Under the pieces are notes generated by a model. The model had not been told where the DNA came from. It saw nothing but the letters and a program-made list of their open reading frames with translations, and ran no database searches. From assembly GCF_029227915.1 (NCBI RefSeq), contig NC_079884.1, forward strand, positions 24,924,001 to 24,988,000: a stretch of 64,000 bases of DNA, written 5' to 3'. A program made the position numbers and the translations under genes. Source of the stretch: Hydractinia symbiolongicarpus. Lineage: Eukaryota; Cnidaria; Hydrozoa; Anthoathecata; Hydractiniidae. Of the stretch, positions 22,333-35,434 are shown one piece after another. How positions within the stretch are numbered: the stretch's first letter is position 1; every line of letters begins with the position of its first letter.

Positions 22333-25300
22333 AAGGGACTTTTTTGTTGTGTCGCCAAAAGGGCGTCTCGTCGGCGAAGGATCGCACAATAAATGAATAT
22401 ATACATTTTAGTGCCAATAGATAACATTTTCATATTTCTTTCTTAACTCGTAGAGAATAAGCATTTGTTTTACTAGAAAAGCCGAGGGGGTTGATTCCCG
22501 CTCCCATCCAGTTTTTGAAGGGTGCCGAGGAATTTGTGGAATGTTTGAAATCGGGCAAGCCCGAAACCTCGAGAAAGTAACAGGGCCGCTATATGTGCCC
22601 AGACTAAAATTTAAGTGTGCCGTCTATAGTTTTGCATTATTTTATTGACCTGTATTGTAATAGGTGCCGATGCCTGATTTGCTAATCTCAGCAAAATTTG
22701 ATTCGAATTTATTTGGTTAAACATCGTGGTCAACTAAAGTTTGTTATAAATATGGCAAAAGTGTGCCTTTGTTTGTTGAATTTAGTAAGTATTTTTAATT
22801 TACCTATGGATAAAAAATTAAGAATTAATATGTTTGATTCTAATTTTGTTCTCACATTACAACATAATATTTTGTTCCTTGCTGAGGCTTGATATATGGC
22901 TAGCTAGCTAGACAGTCAGGGTTTTAAATACGATGTTGCAGTATAATTTGTATGCTACTTCAAATTAAATGCCTAATAAAGCTTAACTAAGGAATCACAT
23001 GCTGTGTTATATGTACGTTGAATACAGCTTTACCTTGGTCCCATCATGTTTTGTATAAGAAAAGGAGTAAGTTTTTTAAATTTAGCTAGAGTTGGTTAGC
23101 CCCCATATATGGCCATCGGCCAATTACGGCCAAGCATTATAAATTATGTATAACTTTATTTATTTATTACAATGCTATGTTAATTTCTTGTTTAAAACAA
23201 TTAAGAACCTTTTAGCGTTAAAAAAACCAATGTCTGTCGACAAATGTTGGTTCAAAGCTCATCGAAAACTGTGTGCCTTAAAAATGGCTGACAAAATATT
23301 TTTGAAAAATTCTTGGAACTCTCATTAATAGTTGTGAATAGATAAAATTCAATCAAATTTGTGTGAATTACATACTTGGTGCTGTCCTTGAACCACCTCG
23401 TTAACAGGTTCCTTATCCACACTAGAGGATTGGAAATAGGACCACCAGAATTCTAATTGAATTCTTTACTCATCAGATACAAATATCCTTTACACCTTAC
23501 AACAGACATGGAAGTTAAAAAGCTACCCATGTCTAAAAAATGATGAAGAATACTAATTATGTGTGTTTGTACATTATATTACTTTAATAAACATAAATTA
23601 AAATATACATGCAGCGATTAAAAAATTAGACAAAGGTTTGACATAGTAGTAGTACTAGTAGTAATTGTTCAATGCTCAATCTTTTAACTCACTTTCAAAT
23701 AACCTGTAAAAGATTACTGTTTTTCATGATTGTTTTAACATGTAAGTCTGCCATATGGGTTTGAAAATTTATTAATGTTAATATGGGATTTTTCATGGTA
23801 TTGATGGCTATTTTATTTGAGTTCACAACTTGTGCGTATTTTTGTTTACATAGCCAGGGTCACACATGGAAAGTTAAGGTCGTGATAGCCTTCATAGATT
23901 AAACATTGGATTATTCTATTTCATACAAGTTCATTCACAAATCACACAATTCTGTTTACTTCTTGAGTTGTCTTGTTTTTTGGGTTTTTTTTGTTGAATT
24001 AAATATGCTGCTTTGCCTTCAAAACTTCCTTCCTTATTACAATAACAAAAAAAATGGTACCACAGTTCGTTTTACAATTATACAGTTGTGCTACAGACAC
24101 CTGAAATAGAACATATAAAGGACAGGTGAACCTGTGGATTAATTAAGACTAAGTCTCTAAAAACGCATTTTGTTTAATTGTAGCCGAATCTCTACATGCT
24201 AAAGATGTACGAAATAGTGATGCCTGTGATAGATACAATGGGTGGTAATCTAAGGACCAGAATTTATGTAAAGGTTTTTCAAGGACTAAAAGCTGGTAAA
24301 ATTTATTGCCACTCGCTGACAGGCAACAATGTCACAAACCATGGTATCGAGATCATTATCTCCCTAAGTTTTATCACACTGCCACTTGACTTATCAATAA
24401 AAAAATGACTGGCAAAAATCTTGAGCTGTCAACCTTTACCCTGTTGGTCCAGTGACATTTGCATAATTATTGACACTTCTTAAGTAACATTTTTTGAAAA
24501 ATGGAGATTAACTACATTTTCTTTATATTATTCATGACCAAATTAGCATATGCATACAAAATTTGAGCTCATGAAGTATTATTTTTGTAGCATTATCATC
24601 AAAGCTTTAACTTTTACTCTGCAGTTTCAAGTACAGGTAAATAAACAAATAATGTTTCTATTTTTCGCAATATGATTTTAAACTTTAGTGCATTTCCCGT
24701 ATGTATTTATATATATTAAACTTTTGAGAAAAACTGGGGTACATCACAAAGGTTGTTTAGGGAAGTTTCCATTGATGTTTTAAGTTGAAATTGGATGCCA
24801 TTGTCTTGTGATCTCTGGTAAATTCCACTTACAGATACTGTGTTCAAAAACAGTTAATAAATATGTAGTTTGATGATAAAGCAAAATTTAACTAAAACCT
24901 CAACAAGACGCAACTTTTTTGTGTGATTCATTTTGATTTTGTGTTGCTTATTTTATTATTTATTAAGGCGGAATAATTGTTTTCAGATAAACTCAGGCAA
25001 CACAACAAAGTTAACCACAAATTTATTTGTTTCTATTAACAGCACATGCCACAAAGAACAGTCAACATTTTGAACCAATCAAATTGGGACATTTAATTTG
25101 GGAAATGAAAGGAAATATTGGAAAGTGTAGAGATACTAATTTTATTTAATGCAACCTTGCGTAAGGTGATTTTGAAAGTCATTCCATGATGCACAAGCAA
25201 CTGGACTTCTTTTATTTAATTTTAGTACTAACACTATTTTTACACCAGTATTCCTTACTTACCCGAGACCACCATTTTAAGGATTAAACAACTCCAAAAC

Positions 25301-27517
25301 CTTTTTGAAGTTTTATTTTTATAATGTCATGTTTGACTCCGTGGCAAATAGAAATTTTGTTGTTATTGCTTGAGGTTTAAGTACTTAAATTGAAATATAT
25401 GCACAACTTTTCAGATCCCTTGTCTACCCAGAGGCGAAGTTTTTTTTTGAATTGCTTTTTTTTTATTTATGTAGAAACATGCTACATTTTCTTATTGTCA
25501 TTAAATTATTCATCATAATATATAGTTCATATTCTTTCATAATTAAATTTCATTTTCATTTCCATGGAAAGCAGGCACTTTCTTCAAGCAGAGGTACATT
25601 TGGCATTGAACCATTTTTCATTCAAAAGAAAGTCACTCTTTGTATTTCACTTTTAGTCATACTGTAGACTTTAGGTGATAATGTTAAAACTGGTTTATTT
25701 ATCTTTGTTTGCATTGTTGTATGTATATCTATTGTAGTGCTAAATTTATTTCCTTAACTCTTTTCCAGGATACATATCTTTAGCTTGCAATTTGTGACAA
25801 AGCCTAATGTTATTACATATTGCTGAGCTATAGTTTTAATGAAGTCATGCTTAATTATTTTTAAAACGTTTTATTCCGTTGATAAAAATAATCAACTTTT
25901 ATAAATCTTTTAATGGGGAAGTAACTATGAATTAAAAACAAAATTGGATGTGGCCTTACTTCGCGTTCTCTGGTGGCCTTACTTTGCGTTCTCTGGGCGT
26001 ACCTAACAATTAAATATACGTGTTTATTCCTTCATGCTCAGACAGAAATTAATTGTATTTTTTAATTCTTGTATTGTTTGTATTGTAATGATGATTGTTT
26101 TTACTCTCATAATTATTATTATATTGTGATATTGGTTTTCATGTTGTGTTGAGACTCATTCTTTATATTTAATTTTTAAATCCAACTTTTTATAGTACTT
26201 TCAAACTTCCATGTTTTTTAAAAGAATGTCTAAGTTTTAGCTTAGGCTGAATGTAATTATTTTTTTACGCTCTTTTAGTCTCGGAGTTCTTATTTGTGTT
26301 TTCAGAAAAAGTTGTGAAATTAATTTTACTTACTAAGACGTAATTAGCATTATCTTTTTGCAAAAAAATTACATCAGAAGAAAATTGTTTGTCAATATTT
26401 GTTTTAAGTAATTGTGGACTTACATTATTTTATTCTTATAATCTATCTACGCAGGAATTCACAATGATTATACGTATATAATATTTTCTTAACTTTTGAC
26501 AACATCTTTAGCCTTAATGTTCTTAAGATTGTAAGATCCATTTCTTTATGTGGACTTTGCATTGCATAGTTTAATTTCAATTCTTTTGTAAACATATGCT
26601 TTATGTTGTTTAAGAAAACACTGCTCTATTGATTATCACTGTTATTGAACAGTGTTTTAGTTTATTTTCAAAGCACATGTTCGTTGTTGTTGTTTTCTAA
26701 GGTAGTTCACACATCTTTTTAAACATTTTCTTTTCTCCGCAAAGGTGAGTTTAAATTTTAATGTATTACCTGATATATGGAAATAAAAATATGGTAAACA
26801 TATGTTTTTCAAATTCTTCAAACTGGGTAATTTAAATCTAGGATAGAGTATTATGTAAATGTTGGGATTTTAACAAAAATTTTTTAAAAGGAAACCAAAA
26901 ATTGGAGTTTTTCAAAAGGAAACATGTTGGGTATTGTACTGATCATCAGTAACTTTTTTTTTGATTATACAAAGCTGATGTTACGCAGTTTTATTATTGT
27001 CAATTGGAAATCATTGACATGATTTTTTAAATGCAGATATTGTATTTTTATTATGGTATATAATATTTTAATAAGCGTCTTTAATGTTAATGGAAATGTT
27101 TAACATATACAACAGGCCTTACCTGACTTAAAAAATGTGATAACATTTTTCCTGATTATTATTGATTGTGTCTTATTTACACAAAGCCAGTCTACCACTC
27201 AAAATTTCCCATGGGAACAAAGGCTTTGTGATTTGTAGTTTATTCTATTTCTTTAATGTCCCTAGTAGAAGAGAAAGTTTGTGCTTTATGATTTCTAGAA
27301 TCGTGAATAAGTTGCATGCAAACAGTTTTTAAGTCCTATGCTATGATTAGAAACTGATTACCAGAATTTTCTATCCTTGGTAATATACTTTGGCTTTCAA
27401 TGTACATTTCTTTTGTAGCTAGCAACGATTCGGTGTTTGGAATTTAAAATATAACCTGAATTACTTAAGGGGCTCTGGAAAAGGAGATAACAAATTGTGA
27501 AAGTGCAATTTTTGTGT

Positions 27518-27554
27518 ATAATATATATATATATATATATTATATATTATATAT
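27518..27554. repeat. AT microsatellite
   Basis: A near-pure TA dinucleotide tract just upstream of the acceptor of the first visible TNF-receptor exon. It is probably length-polymorphic. Confidence 0.9.
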
Positions 27555-27572
27555 CTTTTTTTCTTTTTTTAG

Positions 27573-29907
27573 TTATTTGGTTCTGTATTTTTATTACACA
27601 GTATGAAGGTATCAGCCAACCTTAAGGCTTGCGAGCCATGTCCTGTGGGGGAATATATTTCAATACCCTGCAACGATGTGCACCCAAATGTGTGTAAGAA
27701 ATGTCCACGTGGGCACTTCCAAAGTACACCAAACAACAGAACGATTTGTGACTGGTAAGATACTACTTTAGAATGCAAACTTTTGCTAGTTTCTAAATTT
27801 AGGGTCTTTTTGCAAAAAGTTTATGCTGTTAAAATACTAAAAAGTCTTTTTTTGGTTAACGTTTATTCTCTTGAAATATTTTAAATTACTTCATTCGCAA
27901 AATATATACCCCAAGTTTTCAAGTTTTTAAATTTTTTTCCTATTTTTTTTTCTGTAATACTTAAGTCTTATAAATGTGCAGTGTGATTTTCACTGACAAA
28001 TAAATATTGGATAAAAATATCTGTTATATAAGCAAGGAAGCTTTTTTTTCGATAAATTAAATTAAAAGACACTCTGTTGTTAATTTTACTGATTCTTTAA
28101 CAGGTGCCAGTCATGCAAAAGGAATGAGATTGTGAGAGAAAAATGTTCAGCGACGAAAGACACAGTTTGCCGCTGTCCCACAGGGTTTGTATACGATCCT
28201 ATCAAACCTTGTGAACCATGCAAGGATGTAAGTAAATAAAAAGAATTCGATTAACAGTGTGTGAATAAAAAGATGTCATTTTATAGCATTTTGAAATACT
28301 TTAGGCGGAAAATTGTGAGGGTAATGGAGACAATGGAGGCAATGAAGGAGGTGAAAAAGGAGGTGGTTTATATGTCCGCAAAGGAGTTTCAGGTTAGTCA
28401 ACTTTGATTCTTTGACGTTTTACACATTTTTGCATGTAAAATATAGAGCAAATATGTGTTGACGTGTATCTAAGTACGCATACATGCAGTACTTGCATCT
28501 CTTTCTTTTTACAAAGCATTTTTCGTACTTGAAATCAAGAGTCCTTAAAAAATAGCCGAAGTTATATCTCAACTGAAAAAGAACAATACAAACATATAAG
28601 AGAGAGAAAAACAGCCTTTTTTTTCTAATATCACCAACCCCCGTCCAGAGATTATTAAAATTTTACCTTCATCACTAAATGTGTTTTTTCTTTAGACGAG
28701 GTTATGATTGCCATAATTATCGGTGCAACTTTGGTGGTGGTTTTCATTATCATAATAATTGCGGTATATTGCTTCAGGCGAAGTATGTTTTTTTGTTCTT
28801 CCCTTCTCACTCTTCTATATAAAGTACTTTTTTCAAGTAAAGCATTTTTGCTAACAAAATGCACAATGTAACAAAAAGATTCTCTTATCGAGTATTAAAC
28901 CATTCTGCTCTTCACCATTTTCTATAGGGAGAAGAAGACTGGCGAGACCATCCGCTCATTTACTGACACCAAAGTCTCCTATAAAGCCTGGTCAGAATAA
29001 ATATTTTTATATTAACATAAATATTAATATAATATAATATATTTATATAGTATACTACAAGCTTTTAGCCAATTTTTATTCCTTACTTTCTTTTGTTTAT
29101 CTTTTTCTTTAAAACATACCTAATATTTCTTTAGATGTGGTGAAGGATGCTGTTGTCCGACAAAACACCCCACCCTTACCACCACCTAGAACAACAAATG
29201 GTAAGAAACTATTTTGTCGTGTTGCCTGCATGATAAAAAAAAAATGGTCAGCTTCTGTATCTCACGTGTTTTATTTTGTTCTATTTTAGACAATTACTAT
29301 AGTCCTATTCCATCCTTACCAAGTATTTACTTTGTTATTATGTTTTTTTCTCTTCATGTTATGTTTTCTTGATTATAAAAAGTACAACACATAGAAAAGG
29401 GGCTATCTTCCTAAAACGAAGCCATATATCTTAAATGGGTCTACCTTTCTAAAATTCTAAACTAGTGTATCGCGAGAATCAATAATAGCGTAGAAGTATA
29501 ACCCCGTTTTATTAGTATTCTGCAAATATTTAAAGTTCATGTTCACGAAATATTTGCTGCTTTGCTTTGGTATGGTGACATTTAGTTGTAATGAAGGTTT
29601 CCTTCTATTTTTTGTAGGAGTAACAACGCCCCAGACGAGAATAAACTGCTCATCGATGCCCTTCAAACTTGTAGAAGAACTAAACTTTCTTTTAAGTTCA
29701 TCATATACTTTTAACTATAAACATTTAGCAGGCGAGTTAGGCTATAGCCATGCGTTCGTTCGACAGCTGACGCAGGAAACACATCCGGTAGAGGCACTCC
29801 TTGGAGCATACGCAACTGAGGAAGAACCTACAAAAGAGAGACTTTGTAGAGCGCTATTGACCATTGGTCGTTCTGACGTAGCGGCCAAAGTGCAATCTAG
29901 TTTGTGA
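27573..29907 (+). CDS. TNF-receptor superfamily member with death domain (p75NTR/EDAR-like), 5' exon(s) missing
   Basis: Exons: 27573-27754, 28104-28227, 28305-28392, 28696-28782, 28928-28990, 29135-29200, 29618-29907; all are in phase, 299 residues plus TGA. Exon 1 opens with a hydrophobic stretch (FGSVFLL), probably the end of a signal peptide that starts in an upstream exon I could not find. Exons 1-2 encode TNFR cysteine-rich repeats (CEPCPVGEY, CKKCPRGHF, CRCPTGF, CEPCKD). Exon 3 is a Gly/Asn/Glu-rich linker. Exon 4 is a single transmembrane helix (IAIIIGATLVVVFIIIIIAVY) followed by a basic stop-transfer (FRRRRRR). Exon 6 has PPLPPPR, a class II SH3-binding type motif. Exon 7 is a death domain whose HLAGELGY, PVEALLGAYAT and ADVAAKVQ-like segments resemble vertebrate p75NTR and EDAR. 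The role is inferred: plasma-membrane receptor signalling through death-domain adaptors. The donor at 28991 (GTCAGA) is weak. Confidence 0.88.
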
Positions 29908-32300
29908 TAAATTGATAAATTTATGGTAATAAGTTTCTGATAAATTATGTACATGTAGATATAAACATATTTTATAGTCTGTTTTTATAATATATTAGTT
30001 TTTTTGTGTTTTTCTTTTTTTATTTACCAAATGAGCTCGTTATTAAAAATTTTCGAAAAGTAAGAAGAAAGATAGGATAAGATTTAATTATGATTTCGTG
30101 TTATAACTAAATTAGAAAGGGTGGTAAAATATGCGGCGTCCAAAGAATATCTACCAGTGAATATTTGTAGGCGTAATGTCATTATCACAGTGACTGGCCT
30201 GGCGCATTTTTTTATTTCGCCTGTTCATTTTCATTTATTTGGTAATTATTTAACTTTTTGTGTCTATTTTGGTTCGTTTTGTTTTATCCAGCTTAAATAT
30301 GTAAATAGGAAAATCAAATTTTTATACAAAAGATTATAGCTACTTTTTATTATTAAAACTTTGTGAGTAATAATTTATTTTTCAATTTTGATCCAACCGG
30401 AAAATATTTGCTACTAACTAAAGGCGCCTGTAGCTATTTTGGCTGTCGGCTCTTAAAATTCGGGAAAGAAATCTTGTGAATATTTTCTCTCGCTTGATGA
30501 TTTTAAGCCAGAGTAGTTAAAGGCATTAATAACACCATTGGAGGCTGCCATCCGTTACGGATTCGATTTCTATTCGATGCACTGTACTCAGTGCGTACAG
30601 TAGTCAAGGACCTTTTATTTCGTAGCCTTATTAGTTTCAATTTTTAGTATATTTTGTTTCGAGGGATTTTATTTGTTACTTAATTGCTTACTATATCCGA
30701 GTAGAGTTTACATGCATTCTTATGCGCATCAAAGTTTTGAACAGAATGTAAACCAGCCTTTATTTTTTAACCGCCTGCTACTGACCTCAACAAACAAGTT
30801 GATTGACAGATACGATGAGTCATTTTAAAGGGAAATTACAAGTATTCGTCGGGCTAAGATGTCCCTCTTTCTGTGAATTACCTACTTTTAGGATTCTAAT
30901 GCAATGGGGAATAGTAAAAGAACTACGAAAAAGGATCTCAAATCCCTCTGTAGACATTTTTTACTTTTTTTTAACTTTATAGTCAAGTATCTTTTCAAAT
31001 ATATTTGTAAGTTTCGTTTATAAGATATCCACGGGTAACATTTTTTTTATTAAAACTTTTTCGCCAGTGAAGGCCTTTTTTTAATTTTTTTTGTGGACGA
31101 TAGTTAGATTCCTATTTTCAGTTTTCTTGTGTCGTGTCATTGTACGTTTTTTTTTGTTTTATTTAAAAGTTCGTAAGCTATTTATATACTCTTTGTTATT
31201 CATGTAAATTTCATCTTGACGGTTTAACATGGCGGACTGTTATGGTAAGAGCCATTTTTTTTGCTTTATTTTTTTGAATGAACAGAAAATGTTATGAGCT
31301 GTTAAATCAATATTGACTTAACTTCAAACAAAACTAATATATATATATATCAAACAAAATATTTTATATGCGGCTGAATCTAATTACTCCGCACCAGTCC
31401 CTTTTTGTTGTTTGTTTTTTGAACAGCCTCAGTGCCGTATACGTATAATTTCTGTCCGCCGATATTGTTGAATCGTCAAAGCCTTTTGACCAATGTAGAT
31501 TTATTATCAAAGTTTTAAAAATAGTATTTTGAAAGTAACAAATAGAAAACAAACAAAAATTATTGTACTAAGAGTGTTTTTTGTCTTTTTAAGCGGTCGC
31601 TCTTTTATCTTGTTTATTCAAACGCAATCTGGTGAAAGTTAAGCTTAAGTAGTAAAATAAATAAGGTAATTAGATATTGACGCTTGACATAATGAGTCAT
31701 CAGCCTGTTATGACAACATTAATTAAAATTTCCTTTAATCTTATTAATTTATATTGTCAACACGTGTGCATGTGAAGTAATTGTTATCAATGACTCGTGC
31801 GTAGCGGATAAACTTTTATTAACTTGTTAATCTCCTGCACCAACATATTAAATTTTTATGACTAGCTTGCTGTAACATGCTTTTAACGTTTTATACTTAG
31901 TATAATTTACGAATTTTCTTTATCGCCGCAGCCTCTTTTTAACCTAGACCCTGTGACAAAAAGTCTGTTAATATTTGGCTTTAATTAATGATTTTTTTAA
32001 TTTAAAAAACTTAAGAGAAGCATGTTTGTTACCGCCGCAGCTACCTTGAGTTTTTTTATAGCCATTTTTTGCGAAAGTTTTCGCCTTTGGAAATTTCAAA
32101 ACAGCAAAACGCAAAAGTTTTTTTCACGCGAAAAAATCTTTTTTTCTCTAAGCAAATTTAAGACCCTCCTTAAAATGCGTTGTTATCAAAAAAATCAATC
32201 ACATATAGATGGGTGTTATTAATACGTATACAATCTTTTCCTTTTTTTTCTGCCAATCTATTACAGTTACTTTTGTCTCTTTTTTTTAGGCTAAACATTT

Positions 32301-32429
32301 CCCTGATATCCAACCTCGTTCCCAGGGCTCTTTTTTCACTTTTTTATGGCTGACGGCGCTCAAGAAAGAATTTCTTGAGCGCCGTCAGCCATAAAAAAAG
32401 AGCCCTGGGAACGAGGTTGCCCTGATATC
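32301..32429. mobile_element. Hairpin MITE (109 bp) with perfect 10-bp target-site duplication, Mutator-like
   Basis: The element (32311-32419) is almost one palindrome: CAACCTCGTTCCCAGGGCTC at the left end is matched by its exact reverse complement at the right, and the arms continue through GGCTGACGGCGCTCAAG to the centre. The left arm carries about 9 extra bases (CACTTTTTT). The direct repeat CCCTGATATC flanks it on both sides (32301-32310, 32420-32429). The high arm identity and intact duplication indicate recent insertion. The long duplication fits Mutator-like elements; no transposase is present. Confidence 0.9.
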
Positions 32430-33418
32430 TTTATTTACCTCCAGTACTTCTCGCAGCTTTCATCTTTTTTCTTCGCGCTGAAAAACAGAAACGACAACCG
32501 CAATACCAAAATTCAGCGGTACATTGGTGAAGATGAAGAAATTAGTTCTTATTTTTTACTTTAAAAAAGCAAAAAAATTTATAAAAAAAATTATTCGCAA
32601 AAGTGTTTTCACTCGAAAATAACCTTTTACCTGATTTCCGAATTTTTTTCGCGAAACTTGTTCCTAAACCGCGAAACGGAAAAGTTTATTCCATAAATTG
32701 TGCGTGTTTTATGATACGCGAAAGTTTCCGTCCGTACTATATTTTGTTTAGTTTTGTGTTGTCTGCGGTATCCTCGACCGCCTTGTCTCGTTTTTATCTC
32801 TCATTTAATCGCATGTATCGACCCCTTGTGTGTTATACTGCGTGTCTAATTGCTCGTGTTTTGCATCGCTTTGCGTACGCATTTGCAGTAAGTTAAGTGA
32901 ATCCCATCATTGTTGAGTGAATGCAAATAAAACTTTAATTTTCTCGGTATGGCGTTAAGAAATTTCATTTAGCAGATTTTGCTGCTGTTTGATCCACTTA
33001 GTTAGCGTGCACCATTAGCTACTAAATTTTCAGTAAGTTTCATTTCTAATATTTTATGTGTTTTTTGTTTAGTTTTCGACCCACTTCGTCTGCTTTCTCG
33101 TTGAATTGCACTATCTTTTCTCAACTTCTCATTCCGTTATGTCATTCCACTTCGTTCCCAGTTTCCCATTTGTCAATAGTTTATTTAGTTTTTTATAAGT
33201 AATTGAATAACAGTGGTTGAATAACAATCCGCTGAAATTCCAGCTTTAGTCAGCGAGTTGTCGCCCATAAACCCCTTTAATGTTGTTACATTATATAGTT
33301 AGTCTGAATATATTTAAAAAATGATTAGGTTTCTTATTAATATTCTATTGATATTCTACATTGCCAATAGAACAGGTGCAGTATATATAAATTGCGATAA
33401 AAAATTCTATGGAAACTT

Positions 33419-33493
33419 AACCTTGTCCCAAGGGTCTTGTGGCCCCTGAACTGTTATTAGGGAGTGGCCAACAAAATGCCGTGGGAACGAGGC
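33419..33493. mobile_element. Diverged copy of the CAACCTCGTTCCCAGGG MITE family
   Basis: The left end AACCTTGTCCCAAGGGTCTTGT and right end GCCGTGGGAACGAGGCT are imperfect inverted copies of each other and of the termini of the element at 32311-32419. No clear target duplication remains, consistent with greater age. Confidence 0.6.
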
Positions 33494-34076
33494 TTTTTAC
33501 GCAAAATGTTACCTTATTTTAACACCACATAAAATCTTGCGAATTTGATAAATTAAATTAATGGATATTAAAGTATACTTAGTAAGTATTAGGTCCTCTC
33601 ACTGCGTACACCCTGCTGAGCATTTTGCTGCACCTGTAGAGGAACAAGAGGTCAAGAACCTCGGATAAATAGGAATGCAAATTTATTAAAGTATGTGTAA
33701 AATCACCCATTATTAGTAGACGATTGTTTAACGTAACAAAACATTGAGAAAGTGACTAACTTTATTGCGAAAGACAAAGCGCGTGTCCAAGGGAATTCGC
33801 ACGGGCATGGTTTAATTGACAGTATATCAAAGAGGACCAGTGTCCGACAAAAAACAATTAACAAACAAATAATTTAATTTTTTTTAAATTGAATGGCCTA
33901 CAACAACATTAAAATTTGTATTCTTTCAGTTTTCGCTTTATATGCCAAGAATACATTGAGCAACATTTCGTCTTCTTCGCAATAAACGTTTTTAGTCAGC
34001 CGCTGTCATATTTGAAATCACTTACCGATTATAAACCATTGTTTTTTCAAAAAAACATTTTTTTATTAGCCCAAGA

Positions 34077-34293
34077 TTTCCCGACATTGACCACATGAGC
34101 AAAGAAAGATAGAATTATAATATTTAGAATGATAGAATCACAATTTTTCTTGCCACCAGGAAATCGAAATAGTTAAGGTGGAAAAAATTAGGCTGGGTCT
34201 CAAACGATTTTTCTGCGATCAGAAGACTGGCCGTGCTTTTTGAATGGCTAATTCTATCGTTCATTGCTCACGTGGATTGACCACGTCGGGAAA
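34077..34293. mobile_element. Non-autonomous inverted-repeat element
   Basis: The left arm (TTTCCCGACATTGACC...GATAGAATT, 34077-34116) is the reverse complement of the right arm (AATTCTATCGTTC...GTCGGGAAA, ending 34293), apart from a few substitutions and a 6-base gap. About 130 bases of unrelated sequence lie between. It looks like a short DNA-transposon relic; the family is not known to me. Confidence 0.6.
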
Positions 34294-35354
34294 TTTTTTG
34301 TTTTGAGCGCAAATGACCTCACTGACGGAACAAATATAATAAATTCTTGTATTTTTTAAGAGGTTAAAATGTGACCACGCCGACTTTGTACTCATTGGTT
34401 AATTGTAATTCGGGATTTGCTATGAGGTGGATTAGAATTTTAGGGATATGCTCTGACATTTTTTGCGTCTAAACTTTCGAAGAAAAAGCTACCACCATAA
34501 CCTACACTAGTAAATTGGCAGGTTAATCAAAACGAGAACGCTCTACCAATTGTTTTATCGGATATGTAATAACTCTTAACCCGATTTGTGATGCAAAGGA
34601 GGGTCATGAAAACCTTTTTTTGAGTGAATTTAAGCAAAATTCAGCTTTGATGCAAAAGCTAATTACAGCACTTAGCCTAGAATCCGCGCCTTTTAAAAAA
34701 AATGGCGTCAAGAAAAACAAAACAATCGCCAGCCAGTTTTAATTGAAATACAGCCGTAACATCACCAGTGAAAAGCACGGCCGCGTATTTCAGCGACATT
34801 GTGCAGATCAGATGAAAAAATTGACCGCAAAACACGTCGATATCATTGTGACGAAACTCCAGCTAATTATACAAATCTTTAAGGGACCTCAACTTTCACG
34901 CAGTTTGTCATTTAAATTTCCTATCCAACAAATTAATAGAGGAAGAAACCTCCCCACCCCTGAGCATTAAGGGGCCCCCGTGATCAGTCATACATTAAAA
35001 ACAGATCTTACTCATGCAATGATAAGAATAATCTTACCAGATATTAGCCAATGTAAACAAAGAGTCATAGTGGAAAAATGTGAAAAGACGAATGTTTTAA
35101 ATTCAATTTTAATCTCATAATTAAATTAGTTGTCGTATAAAACATAGCTGACTCGGTAAAATCGGATATCAAATTCATCATCTTATCTTGCTAATATTCC
35201 ACTCTGTCTTGCTTCAACAAATTTCACCTTTTAAACTGCCATGTCCGCCTACTTCAATAAACAACTTTATTATCGTAGTCTGGCATTATCTACGCTGAAA
35301 TCTTGATGAGAAAAAAGCCCAATTCCAGACTTTTCTTAATTCTTTTAATTTTCT

Positions 35355-35434
35355 GGGCATGATTAAAACGTCCACATAGAGTTAGTTTGACCACGGGCAT
35401 GATTAAAACGTCTACATAGAGTTAGTTTGACCAC
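35355..35434. repeat. 40-bp tandem duplication
   Basis: Two adjacent copies of a 40-base unit beginning GGGCATGATTAAAACGTC, differing at a single base (C/T). A recent local duplication with no evident function. Confidence 0.95.

Larger units (their letters stand above)
17383..27572. other. Long gene-poor region upstream of PARN and of the TNF-receptor gene
   Basis: About 10 kb in which I recognise no gene. It should hold the PARN promoter (just above 17382) and the missing first exon(s) and promoter of the TNF-receptor gene. A donor-like AAAG|GTGAGT near 26742 could end a non-coding first exon, but this is weak. Identifiable contents are the GTCCGCTT-type repeat (18180-18800), a 93-bp tandem array, a pogo-like MITE and a SINE. 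A 23-bp direct duplication (TGGCCTTACTTYGCG...) lies at about 25950-25996. From 22400 to 27500 the DNA is very AT-rich, without clear repeats or coding signal. Confidence 0.5.
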
